Shown here piece after piece: positions 22,130 to 32,163 of a stretch of DNA of 64,000 nt. The translations under genes were made by a program, and so were the position numbers. How positions within the stretch are numbered: the stretch's first letter is position 1; each line of letters begins with the position of its first letter. The stretch is taken from NCBI RefSeq assembly GCF_018417535.1, contig NZ_CP070977.1, positions 2,976,001-3,040,000 on the forward strand. The letters run 5' to 3'. Under the pieces are notes generated by a model. It was not told the origin of the DNA, ran no database searches, and worked only from the letters and a program-made list of their open reading frames with translations. The stretch comes from Burkholderia pyrrocinia (GTDB lineage Bacteria; Pseudomonadota; Gammaproteobacteria; Burkholderiales; Burkholderiaceae).

Positions 22130-23833
22130 ATGTCGCATTCCAAGGATCTCGAGCCGCGCGCCACCACCGGTGCGCGACTGCTCGTCGATGCGTTGCTCGC
22201 CAATCACGTCGAACGCGTGTTCTGCGTGCCGGGCGAGAGTTTCCTCGCCGTACTCGATGCGCTGGCGGACGACACCGCGCGCATCCAGACGGTCGTCTGC
22301 CGCCACGAGGCGGCCGCCGCGAACATGGCCGAGGCGGTCGGCAAGCTGACCGGCCACCCCGGCATCGCGTTCGTCACGCGCGGGCCCGGTGCGACGCATG
22401 CGTCGATCGGCGTGCACACCGCGTTCCAGGATTCGACGCCGATGATCCTGTTCGTCGGCCAGTGCGCGCGCGAGCATCTCGACCGCGAAGCCTTCCAGGA
22501 AATCGACTACCGCCGGATGTTCGGCCAGATGGCGAAATGGGTCGCGCAGATCGACGACCCGCGCCGCATCCCTGAATACCTGAGCCATGCGTTCCACGTC
22601 GCGACGTCCGGCCGGCCCGGGCCGGTCGTGCTCGCGCTGCCGGAAGACGTGCTGTCCGACGCGTGCGCGCCGCAACCCGTCGTGCCGGCCGCGAAACGCG
22701 TCGCCGCCGCTCCGTCGGCCGCGCAGATGGACGAGCTGCGCGAGCGGCTCGCGCGCGCGGAACGGCCGTTCGCGATCGTCGGCGGCAGCGGCTGGACGCC
22801 CGACGCGTGCGCGAACCTGCGCACCTTCGTCGAGCGCTGGCAACTGCCGGTCGCGTGCGCGTTCCGCTACCAGGACACGATCGACAACGCGCACCCGAAC
22901 TACGCGGGCGACGTCGGGCTGGGGATCAACCCCGCACTCGCGAAGCGCATCCGCGACGCCGACCTGCTGCTCGTGATCGGGCCGCGCCTCGGCGAGGCGA
23001 CGACCGGCGGCTACACACTGCTCGACATCCCGAAGACGCGCCAGACGCTGATCCACGTGCACCAGGGCGCGGACGAGCTCGGCCGCGTGTATGCGGCCGA
23101 CCTGCCGATCGTGTCGGGGATGCCCGAGATCGCCGCGCCGCTCGCCGCGCTCGAGCCGCCCGAGCGCCCCGCGTGGGCCGGTGCGGCCGCAGACGCGCAT
23201 CGCGCGTACCGCGAATGGCACGCGCCGCTGCCGATGCCCGGCGACGTCCAGCTCGGCGACGTGATGGTGCAGTTGCGCGAGCGCCTGCCGCACGACGCGA
23301 TCCTGACCAACGGCGCCGGCAACTATGCGATCTGGCTGCATCGCCACTTCGCGTACCGGCACTTCCGCTCGCAGCTCGCGCCGACGAGCGGCGCGATGGG
23401 CTACGGCATCCCGGCCGCGCTCGCCGCGAAATCGCTGTACCCGTCGCGGACCGTCGTCGCGCTCGCGGGCGACGGCTGCTTCATGATGGCCGGCAACGAG
23501 CTCGCGACCGCGATGCAGTACGGGCTGAACATCGTCGCGATTGTCGTCAACAACGGGCATTTCGGCACGATCCGCATGCATCAGGAGCGCAACTACCCTG
23601 GCCGCGTGCATGGCACGGGACTCACGAATCCCGATTTCGCCGCATATGCGCGCGCGTTCGGCGCGCATGGCGAGACGGTCGAGCGCACCGCCGATTTCGC
23701 GCCCGCGCTCGAGCGCGCGCTGACCTGCGGGCTGCCCGCGCTGATCGAGATCCGCATCCCGCAGGACGCCAGCACGCCGGCCGCGACGCTCGAACAGATC
23801 CGCGAGCAGGGCCGCCGCGCGCGCGGCGGATGA
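22130..23833 (+). CDS. ThDP-dependent enzyme of the acetolactate-synthase/benzoylformate-decarboxylase family
   Basis: A 567-residue thiamine-diphosphate enzyme. Visible landmarks: the cofactor-activating glutamate in VVCRHEAAAANMAEA (Glu ~60), FVTRGPGATHASIGVHTAFQ, the middle domain FAIVGGSGWTPDA, and the ThDP-Mg2+ motif starting AGDGCFMMAGNEL (GDG 447-449) and ending VNNGHFGTIRMHQE. No ilvH-like small subunit follows, and valine-branch genes are absent, so a biosynthetic acetolactate synthase is unlikely; a 2-oxoacid decarboxylase, carboligase or oxalyl-type lyase is more probable. The next gene begins inside its stop codon, indicating coupling. The start at 22130 is preceded by a purine-rich GGGAGACGGCAGCCC, acceptable though not strong. 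Confidence 0.85.
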   Translation: MSHSKDLEPRATTGARLLVDALLANHVERVFCVPGESFLAVLDALADDTARIQTVVCRHEAAAANMAEAVGKLTGHPGIAFVTRGPGATHASIGVHTAFQDSTPMILFVGQCAREHLDREAFQEIDYRRMFGQMAKWVAQIDDPRRIPEYLSHAFHVATSGRPGPVVLALPEDVLSDACAPQPVVPAAKRVAAAPSAAQMDELRERLARAERPFAIVGGSGWTPDACANLRTFVERWQLPVACAFRYQDTIDNAHPNYAGDVGLGINPALAKRIRDADLLLVIGPRLGEATTGGYTLLDIPKTRQTLIHVHQGADELGRVYAADLPIVSGMPEIAAPLAALEPPERPAWAGAAADAHRAYREWHAPLPMPGDVQLGDVMVQLRERLPHDAILTNGAGNYAIWLHRHFAYRHFRSQLAPTSGAMGYGIPAALAAKSLYPSRTVVALAGDGCFMMAGNELATAMQYGLNIVAIVVNNGHFGTIRMHQERNYPGRVHGTGLTNPDFAAYARAFGAHGETVERTADFAPALERALTCGLPALIEIRIPQDASTPAATLEQIREQGRRARGG

Positions 23834-24927
23834 CGATGGACACGCGCACCGTGCCGCCCGGCGTCGCGCTGTCGCATGACGACGCGCTCGTGCTCCCCGG
23901 CACGCTGCTCGCGCCCGACGGCACACTCGTCGCGCCATACGACGTCGAGCACGGCAGCGCCCGCGCGGTCGGCCACGTGCCGGCTGCGTCCGCGCTTGGC
24001 CTGCTGCACGCCGCGCACCGGCCGTTCCGGCTCGACTACGACGGCGCGACGCATGTGCATGTGATCAACGGGATGGGCGTCACGCTCGGCGATTCGGTGA
24101 TCGGGCTGACCGCGCTCGCCGCGCTGCGCGCAGCGCACGCGGGCCTGCGCTTCACGCTTTACCGGCCGGCCCGCGCGCCGCGCTATGTCGACGCGCTGTA
24201 TGCGCTCGCGGCCGATGTCGTCGCGCCGTCGCGCACGCTGCCGTGCCCCGTCGAAGCGCTGCCCGCGGACGCGCCGTGCATCGACGTCGGCAATCACCTG
24301 TACTGGCCCGCGTTCGCGCGGCTGCCGATGATCGATTTCTTCCTCGACGCGCTCGGCGCCGACCCGGCCGCCGTGCCGGCCGCCGCGAAGCGCAACCGCT
24401 GGCTCGCGCGGCTGCCGCTGCCCGCGCTGCCGGCCGCCTGGCAGCGGCCGTACGTGCTGTTCTGTCCGAGCGCGAGCACCGCGGTGCGCAGCGTGCCGCC
24501 CGCGCTGCGCGCGGCGTTCGTCGACCGGCTCGCGCAACGCTACGGGCTGCCGGTGGCCGGATTCGGCCCCGTCGCGCATCCGGCCTATGTCGACGTGAGC
24601 GGCGACGCGACCGACACCGCACGCTTCATTGCTTGGGTCAAGGGTGCAAGCCTGCTGTTCGCGCCCGACACGGCCGCGCTGCATCTCGCCGACGGTTTCG
24701 ACGTGCCGACGCTCGCGTGCTTCACGACGATCGGGCCGGCGCTGCGCGTGCGCGACTATCCGCATTGCGTGCCGGTCGAACTCGACGTGCCGGCCGAATT
24801 GCGCGGGCTGCATCGCAGCGAGCGGCCGGACGATCTCGCGGCGGTCGAAGCCGCATATCGCGCGATCGACTGGGATGGGCTTGCATGGCCGACGCCGCGC
24901 GAAGCGGCAGCGACCACCACCGGATAA
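23830..24927 (+). CDS. Glycosyltransferase-9/heptosyltransferase-like protein
   Basis: A 365-residue protein whose ATG at 23830 overlaps the TGA of the ThDP enzyme (ATGA). The region from about residue 75 has HVINGMGVTLGDSVIGLTAL, and the C-terminal half has VLFCPSASTAVRSVP, FIAWVKGASLLFAPDTAALH and DVPTLACFTTIGPALR, the arrangement of ADP-heptose:LPS heptosyltransferase (GT9) folds, including the donor-site SxxxxHLA-like segment. The N-terminal ~70 residues (VVPPGVALSHDD-like, VAPYDVEHGSARAVGHVPA) are not typical of GT9 and look like an added domain. No other LPS gene is nearby. Whether it still transfers sugars is uncertain. Confidence 0.7.
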   Translation: MTMDTRTVPPGVALSHDDALVLPGTLLAPDGTLVAPYDVEHGSARAVGHVPAASALGLLHAAHRPFRLDYDGATHVHVINGMGVTLGDSVIGLTALAALRAAHAGLRFTLYRPARAPRYVDALYALAADVVAPSRTLPCPVEALPADAPCIDVGNHLYWPAFARLPMIDFFLDALGADPAAVPAAAKRNRWLARLPLPALPAAWQRPYVLFCPSASTAVRSVPPALRAAFVDRLAQRYGLPVAGFGPVAHPAYVDVSGDATDTARFIAWVKGASLLFAPDTAALHLADGFDVPTLACFTTIGPALRVRDYPHCVPVELDVPAELRGLHRSERPDDLAAVEAAYRAIDWDGLAWPTPREAAATTTG

Positions 24928-24975
24928 GGAAACAGGACGCGACAGCCAGCCGGAACGCCGACCGCGCCGCCGTCG

Positions 24976-26010
24976 TCACCCCGCCGCGACCATCACCGCG
25001 CGATCGCGCAGCGTCTCCGACGGCCGCTTGCCGAACAGCCGCCGGTAATCGGTCGCGAACTGGCTGAGATGCCAGAAACCCCACGCCTCCGCGACATCCT
25101 GGACCGAGCCGGCCGTGCGGCCGCACAGATCGCGCCGCGCGCCGTTCAGCCGCAACGTGCGCAGATAGGACGCGGGCGCCATCCCGAGCACGTCCTGGAA
25201 GCAGTACTGCAGCGTGCGCCGGCTCACGTGCAACTGCTCGCACAGCTCGGGCACGCCGACCGGACGCGTGCGGTGCGCGAGCACGTAGTCGCGCGCCTGC
25301 TCGACGATCCAGCGGCGCGTCGACGGCGCGCGGCCAGCGCCGTCGTCGGCCGGTTGCGCGCACGCATCGAACAGCGCGGCCAGCACCTCGGCCTGCAGGT
25401 CGTCGCGCTGCGCATCGGGCAGCGGACCGGTCACGGCCACCGCGCCGTCGAGCCGGCGGCCGAGCAGCGCGCACAGGCGTGCGAGCCGCGCATCGCCGAC
25501 CTGCATCACGCGCTGCGTAAACAGCCGCTCGTCGAGCGCGCAGCGTTCGACCTCCTCCGCATAGCGGCGCAGCACATCGCCGCGCACGACGACGCCGTAG
25601 ATCGAGAACTGCGCGGGCGTCAGCAGTTCGAATTCGACGTTGCCGGGCCGGAACGCGAGCGCGCCGGGCCCGATGCGGCACGCATCGACGCGCGCCGTGC
25701 CGTCGTCCACGAGCGGGATGCCGAACCAGTACGCATCGCCGCGCACCTCGCATGCCTGGCGCAGCAGGTGGCTCGTCGATTCGCGAAACAGCTTCATCGT
25801 GTCGAGCGGCAGCTCGGTCAGCGTGCCGACGAAGCGGCCGGCCGCGAGCTGGTCGTAGGTCTGCCGCCAGCCGATCAGGTTGCGCGCCTGCTCGTCCGCG
25901 TCGTGCGCGACGCTGACGACAGCCTGCCCGGCCAGCGCGTCGTCGCCCTGCGCGTTGCGCCGCGTGTCTTCGGCCGTCGGTTCTTCGATACTCACCACCT
26001 GTCGATCCAT
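24976..26010 (-). CDS. AraC-family transcriptional regulator, EutR-like
   Basis: A 344-residue regulator. ATG 26010 has AGGGAGAA six bases upstream; the longer frame is less likely. The C-terminal AraC/XylS domain (about residues 235-335) has two helix-turn-helix units, VPELCEQLHVSRRTLQYCF and VQDVAEAWGFWHLSQFATDY, close to the EutR pattern. The N-terminal ~230 residues are an effector domain of the family found with ethanolamine genes. Position supports the same role: the aldehyde dehydrogenase, eutBC and the eat permease follow on the same strand orientation within 10 kb. It likely activates these genes when ethanolamine (with cobalamin in enterics) is present; this is inferred from family and context. 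Confidence 0.82.
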   Translation of the reverse strand: MDRQVVSIEEPTAEDTRRNAQGDDALAGQAVVSVAHDADEQARNLIGWRQTYDQLAAGRFVGTLTELPLDTMKLFRESTSHLLRQACEVRGDAYWFGIPLVDDGTARVDACRIGPGALAFRPGNVEFELLTPAQFSIYGVVVRGDVLRRYAEEVERCALDERLFTQRVMQVGDARLARLCALLGRRLDGAVAVTGPLPDAQRDDLQAEVLAALFDACAQPADDGAGRAPSTRRWIVEQARDYVLAHRTRPVGVPELCEQLHVSRRTLQYCFQDVLGMAPASYLRTLRLNGARRDLCGRTAGSVQDVAEAWGFWHLSQFATDYRRLFGKRPSETLRDRAVMVAAG

Positions 26011-26214
26011 CGTGTTCTCCCTCACCTGCCCGGAACCGCGCCTGTCACGCAAGTCCCGTGCCGAACCGCGTGGCCCGGCGAACGACCCGTCATTCCACGC
26101 TATCCGGCCGGTGTGCGCGATACGGGCGCACCCGAAGGCGGCGTGCCGCGCACGCCGCCGGTGCGATCCGCGCTGCGACCGCGCATATCCGCCGCCGCCG
26201 CTGCCGAATACCGG

Positions 26215-26778
26215 CTACCCGGCCGGCTTCAGCCGCACGACCCGCGTACCGCAATTGCCATACGCCTGCGCGACCGCCAGCTCGACGATCGCGCTTCCTG
26301 CCGGCCAGGGCGCCGCGTCCGCTTCGGGCAAATCGGCACGCAGCATGGCGCGGCCGTTGATCCGGTAGCGAATGCCGCGCACGAAATCGACGAACAGCAA
26401 CCCGACACCGCTGCCGTCGCACGCTGCTGCGTCGATCCGGCCGCCGTCGCCGTATGCGAGCAACGCGAACCGCAGCGTCTTCGTGTCGACCACGCGGACG
26501 ACGGGCAGCAGATCGCCGTTCGCGTCGCGCAGGCTCTGCACGATGTCGCACGTCACGGGTGCGCGCCCGCCGCATGCGGTGCCGACGAACATGAACGGCT
26601 GCGATTCGACGAACTGCCGCACGCCGATGCTCACGCGCGTCGTGACGACATCGCTCATCCGCGCGGCTTCGTCGGCCACGCCGAAGCGGTGCTGCGCGTC
26701 AAGTTCGCCCGCGTGGAATACGGGGTGGCGCGGAAAGGATCGGGGCGGTTCTGCCATGCTGGTTGTTGTTGCACGCAT
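26215..26778 (-). CDS. PNPOx-fold flavin-binding-type protein (first of two near the ALDH gene)
   Basis: A 187-residue protein of the pyridoxamine-phosphate-oxidase-like split-barrel class. Landmarks are VRQFVESQPFMFVGTACGGR, a central IDAAACDGSGVGLLFVDFVR and a following RYRINGRAML strand. ATG 26778 is taken because GGTGAG precedes it; ATG 26757 is an alternative. The protein resembles the one at 28960 in the two blocks F(V/I)xxQxF(M/L)(F/I)V(G/A)TA and LLFVDF(V/M)R, although overall identity is modest. It lies between the EutR-like regulator and the aldehyde dehydrogenase gene on the same strand. Members of this fold bind FMN, F420 or haem; the ligand here cannot be told. Confidence 0.7.
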   Translation of the reverse strand: MRATTTSMAEPPRSFPRHPVFHAGELDAQHRFGVADEAARMSDVVTTRVSIGVRQFVESQPFMFVGTACGGRAPVTCDIVQSLRDANGDLLPVVRVVDTKTLRFALLAYGDGGRIDAAACDGSGVGLLFVDFVRGIRYRINGRAMLRADLPEADAAPWPAGSAIVELAVAQAYGNCGTRVVRLKPAG

Positions 26779-27101
26779 CGGCTCACCGTGCCGCCGCGCA
26801 CACGCGACTGCCGGTATCGTTTCCGGCGCTGGCCGCGACGACGCGCGGCCGACGCCGGGGGGCGGATGGCGAAGTCGAAAATGGCGAAGTGCCGGGTGAC
26901 CGGATGGCCCGATGGTCGGTAGTCAGCGCATCGCAACCGCGTGTGCGCCGCTCGACGGCCGGGCAAGTGCCGCCCGGCCGTCGAACATTCAACGCAGCCC
27001 GCGCGTCACGCGTATCACCATCGAACACGGCAACCATACCGGCCGGCGCTGCTTTGCCGACCGGCCGACCCCGGCGCTTCGCCACTGCCTTGACGATCAG
27101 G
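26779..27101. other. 323-bp intergenic region with strong inverted repeats
   Basis: No gene is supported. A 13-bp perfect inverted repeat, TCGACGGCCGGGC at 26952-26964 and its complement at 26972-26984 (7-base loop), forms a very stable hairpin, but neither side has a T-run. A second, weaker GGCCGG/CCGGCC repeat lies near 27037-27071. They may end or protect the aldehyde dehydrogenase transcript. Confidence 0.5.
26952..26984. repeat. 13-bp perfect inverted repeat
   Basis: Arms TCGACGGCCGGGC and GCCCGGCCGTCGA flank the loop AAGTGCC. It is downstream of the aldehyde dehydrogenase stop (reverse strand) and upstream of the PNPOx-like gene. It may be a transcript-end hairpin working without a U-tract, or a processing site. 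Confidence 0.6.
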
Positions 27102-28628
<1,527 letters not shown>

Positions 28629-28959
28629 ACATGTCTCCTGTTCATCGTGCTTGTGTCAGTACAGCGCCGGTTGGATCGCGCTGCACCGGTTTACGCAACA
28701 TGCGTGCCAAACAGGAACGAAGCGCAGCGGAAGCACCGCGATCGCGGCCGGCCCGTGTGCGCACCGTGCCGCGTTCAAGCATGCAGCACGGCGAGTGTGC
28801 CGATTCTGAACACCCCGATTGCGCAGCGCCGGGGCCGGTGTTTGAAATTTCCACAGTGCGCAGACGCGCCTGCATGCCAATCCAGGCCGCGACGCGTGGC
28901 ATGTCGCTTGCATGCGAAACGCGGATCCACACGCAGCGGCGTTTGCGCCGACCGACACC

Positions 28960-29388
28960 ATGAGCGACCCCGGCCCCCTGACCGACGACGCCGTCGCGTT
29001 CATCCGCGAGCAGGCGTTCCTGATCGTCGCGACCGCCGACGCGGCGGGCAACAGCGACTGCTCGTACCGCGGCCGTCAGCCGCGCGCCGACGGCGCGTTC
29101 GAGCCGCTCGTCGACATCCCCGACCGCCGCACGCTCGTGCTGCCCGACTTCGCCGGCAACAACCTGTTCAACACGATCGGCAACCTGCTCGTGAATCCGG
29201 CCATCGCGCTGCTGTTCGTCGATTTCATGCGTCAGACGACCTGGCTCGTGCAGGGCCGCGCGACGATCGACGAGGATGCGGGAAGCCGCGCGCACCTGTG
29301 GCCCCACGCACTGCGCCATGTGGTGATCGAGGTCGAGCGGGCGCAGGCGCGGGCGGATGCGGCGTTGCCGCCGCTCGTGCTGGCGTGA
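28960..29388 (+). CDS. PNPOx-fold flavin-binding-type protein (second copy type)
   Basis: A 142-residue protein of the pyridoxamine-5'-phosphate-oxidase-related split-barrel family. It reads AVAFIREQAFLIVATADAAG, then NSDCSYRGRQPRADGAF, LVLPDFAGNNLFNTIGNLL and NPAIALLFVDFMRQTTWLVQ, a typical FMN-site layout (SxRG and NN-x-x-xTIGN). ATG 28960 is used; an in-frame ATG at 28912 would add 16 residues, and neither has a strong ribosome binding site. It is divergent from the aldehyde dehydrogenase gene. With the related protein on the other side of that gene it may serve redox detoxification, but this is inference. Confidence 0.75.
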   Translation: MSDPGPLTDDAVAFIREQAFLIVATADAAGNSDCSYRGRQPRADGAFEPLVDIPDRRTLVLPDFAGNNLFNTIGNLLVNPAIALLFVDFMRQTTWLVQGRATIDEDAGSRAHLWPHALRHVVIEVERAQARADAALPPLVLA

Positions 29389-29487
29389 TGCGTTTGGCGG
29401 ATCGTCAGCGTGCGGATGCGGTCATGACGAAACACAACGGCACATCGGCTGCCACCGCCAAAGCGCCCATGCGCGACGACGCGACGC

Positions 29488-31092
29488 TCAACGCCCGTGC
29501 GTCTCCGCACAAGCCGGTTCGATCCGGCTGCGCGCCGGCGCGTCGGCATGCGCATGCCCGTCCGCGTCGTCGTCCGCTGCAGCCGCCGCGGGCCGCCCGC
29601 CGAGAAACAGGAACACCACCACCGCACACAGCACCGTGACGACGGCCAGCCCGGTCAGCAACCGGTCGAACGCATGCGTATAGCTCGCAAGCAGCGCCGC
29701 ATGGCCGACACCCGGCAACGCAGCAGCCGCGCCCGCGAGATCGCCGGTCGCGAGCCGCGCGGCCGCACGCAGCGTCGCGTCGGGCGTGCCGGCGGCACCG
29801 GCCGCCTGCCGTAGCCCCGTCTGCGCGAGCGCGGCCAGCACCGCACCGACGATCGCGAGCGCGATCCCCTCGCCGGCCACGCGCGTCGTGCCGAAGATCC
29901 CCGTCGCCATCCCCGCGCGCTCCTTCGGCACGACGCTCACCGACAACCCGTCCATCAGCCCCCACGGCATGCCGGCGCCGACGCCGATCGCGAGCATCGG
30001 CGCGATCGCCGCCGGCCCCGCACCGCCGCGCAGCGCGACGCCCAGCCACACGAGCCCGCCCGCCGCGACCGCCAGCCCGAACGCCGAGATCACGCCGGCC
30101 GACAACCAGCGCGTGAGCGTCGCCGCGGCGAGCGGCACGACGAGCATCGGCGCGGAGATCGCGAGCATCAGCCAGCCTGCGTCGATCTCGCTGAAGCCGT
30201 CGATGCCGATGAAGCGCAGCGGCAGCACGACGAGCAGCACGATGTAGCAGCAGCAGGTCGACACCGGCAGCACCTGCACGCCGACGAAGCGCGCGATGCG
30301 GAACAGCGACAGGTCGAGCATCGGCCGCGCGACGCGCGTCTCGATCATCACGAACGCGCATGCGCCGAGCGCCGCGCCGGCCAGCAGCACGATCACGAGC
30401 GCGCTCGGCCAGCCGCGCGCGGGCGCCTCGATCACGCCGAACGTGAACAGCGTCAGCGCGGCCGTGAACGCGGCCGTGCCGGGCCAGTCGAGCCCCGTCG
30501 CATGCGGGTCGCGCGACTCGCGCATGCGCGGCAGCCCGAACCCGAGCGACAGCACGCCGGCCACCGCGCTCGTGACGAAGATCGCGCGCCAGCCGTAATG
30601 CCCGATCAGGCCGCCGGCCAGCACGGGCCCGAACGCAAGCCCGATGCCGAAGGTCGTGCCGAGCAGGCTGAACGCACGCGTGCGCGCCGCGCCGTCGAAC
30701 TCCTGCGCGAGCGCGGCCGTGCCGCCCGCGAGCGCCGCGGCCGCCGCGAGCCCTTGCGCGGCGCGCAGCAGGTCGACCGCGAGCATCGACGGCGCGAACG
30801 CGAGCGCGACCGACATCAGCGTGAAACCGCCGACGCCGATCGCGAACAGCCGCTTGCGGCCGAACTGGTCGGCCAGCGCGCCGGCCGCCATCAGGAAGCT
30901 GCCGAACGCGAGCATGAACGCGTTGGTGATCCAGTTCATCGCGACCGTGCCGCCATGCAGGTCACGGCCGATCGCCGGCGTCGCGACCGCGCCGCCCGAA
31001 AACGACAGCGGCAGCGCGACGGCGGCCATGCAGACGGCGGCCAGCACCCACGCGCGCCGGCGCGCCGAAACCGCTGAAAACGGGTGATCCAT
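29488..31092 (-). CDS. DHA2-family (14-TM) major facilitator exporter
   Basis: A 534-residue multidrug-type proton antiporter of the inner membrane. The N-terminal half has AVCMAAVALPLSFSGGAVAT, NWITNAFMLAFGSFLMAAG and motif A ADQFGRKRLFAIG. About 14 hydrophobic segments are present, typical of the EmrB/QacA group. The C-terminus is a cytoplasmic Ala/Asp/His tail. ATG 31092 is chosen over 31095 because GAGGAG lies five bases before it. It is divergent from a LysR regulator gene (31248), the classic arrangement in which the regulator controls the pump. The substrate is unknown. It is inserted between the aldehyde dehydrogenase and eutBC and is probably unrelated to ethanolamine use. Confidence 0.88.
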   Translation of the reverse strand: MDHPFSAVSARRRAWVLAAVCMAAVALPLSFSGGAVATPAIGRDLHGGTVAMNWITNAFMLAFGSFLMAAGALADQFGRKRLFAIGVGGFTLMSVALAFAPSMLAVDLLRAAQGLAAAAALAGGTAALAQEFDGAARTRAFSLLGTTFGIGLAFGPVLAGGLIGHYGWRAIFVTSAVAGVLSLGFGLPRMRESRDPHATGLDWPGTAAFTAALTLFTFGVIEAPARGWPSALVIVLLAGAALGACAFVMIETRVARPMLDLSLFRIARFVGVQVLPVSTCCCYIVLLVVLPLRFIGIDGFSEIDAGWLMLAISAPMLVVPLAAATLTRWLSAGVISAFGLAVAAGGLVWLGVALRGGAGPAAIAPMLAIGVGAGMPWGLMDGLSVSVVPKERAGMATGIFGTTRVAGEGIALAIVGAVLAALAQTGLRQAAGAAGTPDATLRAAARLATGDLAGAAAALPGVGHAALLASYTHAFDRLLTGLAVVTVLCAVVVFLFLGGRPAAAAADDDADGHAHADAPARSRIEPACAETHGR

Positions 31093-31247
31093 CATCGCTC
31101 CTCGAAAAGCCGGCGCGGATGCGCCGCCGGAGCGACAGAAGATAAATCCGATTCAATCAGCGAAAAACTACGCGAAGTTCCACATATAACGGACTAGAAT
31201 TCCGCAATTCACTCGGCCGCGCCCGTCGGCGCAGGCACTTCGATTCG

Positions 31248-32132
31248 ATGGAAAACCTGACCGGCATCGTCGCCTTCGTCCGCACCGCCGAAGCGCTGAG
31301 CTTCGTCGCGGCCGGCCGCGCGCTCGGCATCTCGGCGTCGGCGGTCGGCAAGACGATCGCGAAACTCGAGCAGTCGCTCGGCGTGCGCCTGTTCAACCGC
31401 ACGACCCGGCGCGTCACGCTCACTGAAGAGGGGCGGCACTTCTACGAACGCTGCCAGCGGATCCTCGAGGATTTCCGCGATGCGGAAGCGACCGTGACGG
31501 CATCGGCGCAACGCCCGCGCGGCAGGCTGCGCGTGAGCCTGCCGGTGATCGGCTACCGCTTCCTGCTGCCCGTGCTGCCCGAGTTCCGGCAGCGCTATCC
31601 GGACGTCGAGCTCGATCTCGACTTCAACGACCGGATGGTCGACGTCGTCGAAGGCGGCTTCGATGCGGTGATCCGCAGCGGCCCGCTGTCGGATTCGAGC
31701 CTGATGTCGCGGCGGCTCGGCCCGTTCGCGTTCGTGCTGTGCGCGACGCCCGCGTATCTCGCGCGGGCCGGCACGCCGCGCACGCCGCGCGATCTCGAAG
31801 CGCACGAATGCGTGCGCTACTGCTTTCCGACCACCGGCAAGCTGCAGGACTGGGCGCTCGCGGCCGACGACGGCACGCCGCTGAAGCTGCGCACCGCGAT
31901 GACCTGCAACAACATGGAAGCGCTGCGCGGCACCGTGCTCGCGGGGCTCGGCATCGGCTACATGCCCGACTTCCTCGCGCGCGACGCGCTCGAACGCGGC
32001 GCGCTCGTCACCGTGCTCGACGACTACCGGATCGCGCCGGGGCAGTTCTCGATCGTGTGGCCGTCGAGCCGGCAGTTGTCGCCGAAGCTGCGCGTGTTCG
32101 TCGATTTCCTGTGCGAGCGGCTGTTCAGGTAG
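31248..32132 (+). CDS. LysR-family transcriptional regulator
   Basis: A 294-residue LTTR. The N-terminal winged helix-turn-helix is FVRTAEALSFVAAGRALGIS then SASAVGKTIAKLEQSLGVRLFN (residues ~9-55), followed by RTTRRVTLTEEG. The effector domain has RLRVSLPVIGYRFLLPVLPE, as in the CrgA/AaeR-like group that often represses or activates neighbouring efflux or oxidoreductase genes. It is divergently placed against the DHA2 exporter gene with 155 bp between, which is likely its operator region. The stop precedes eutC (reverse strand) by 31 bp, so the two converge. The effector is unknown. Confidence 0.9.
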   Translation: MENLTGIVAFVRTAEALSFVAAGRALGISASAVGKTIAKLEQSLGVRLFNRTTRRVTLTEEGRHFYERCQRILEDFRDAEATVTASAQRPRGRLRVSLPVIGYRFLLPVLPEFRQRYPDVELDLDFNDRMVDVVEGGFDAVIRSGPLSDSSLMSRRLGPFAFVLCATPAYLARAGTPRTPRDLEAHECVRYCFPTTGKLQDWALAADDGTPLKLRTAMTCNNMEALRGTVLAGLGIGYMPDFLARDALERGALVTVLDDYRIAPGQFSIVWPSSRQLSPKLRVFVDFLCERLFR

Positions 32133-32163
32133 CCGCCCGGCATGCAGCCGCGCGCCGCCCCCG

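Noticed and set aside
22130..23833. Biosynthetic acetolactate synthase (ilvB)
   Set aside because: No small-subunit gene and no isoleucine-valine genes nearby; only the general ThDP fold is supported.
28629..28959. A -24/-12 (sigma54) promoter before the aldehyde dehydrogenase or eat genes
   Set aside because: TTGGCAT-like fragments occur, but no partner TTGC at the required spacing was found; 28629-28959 shows nothing else firm.
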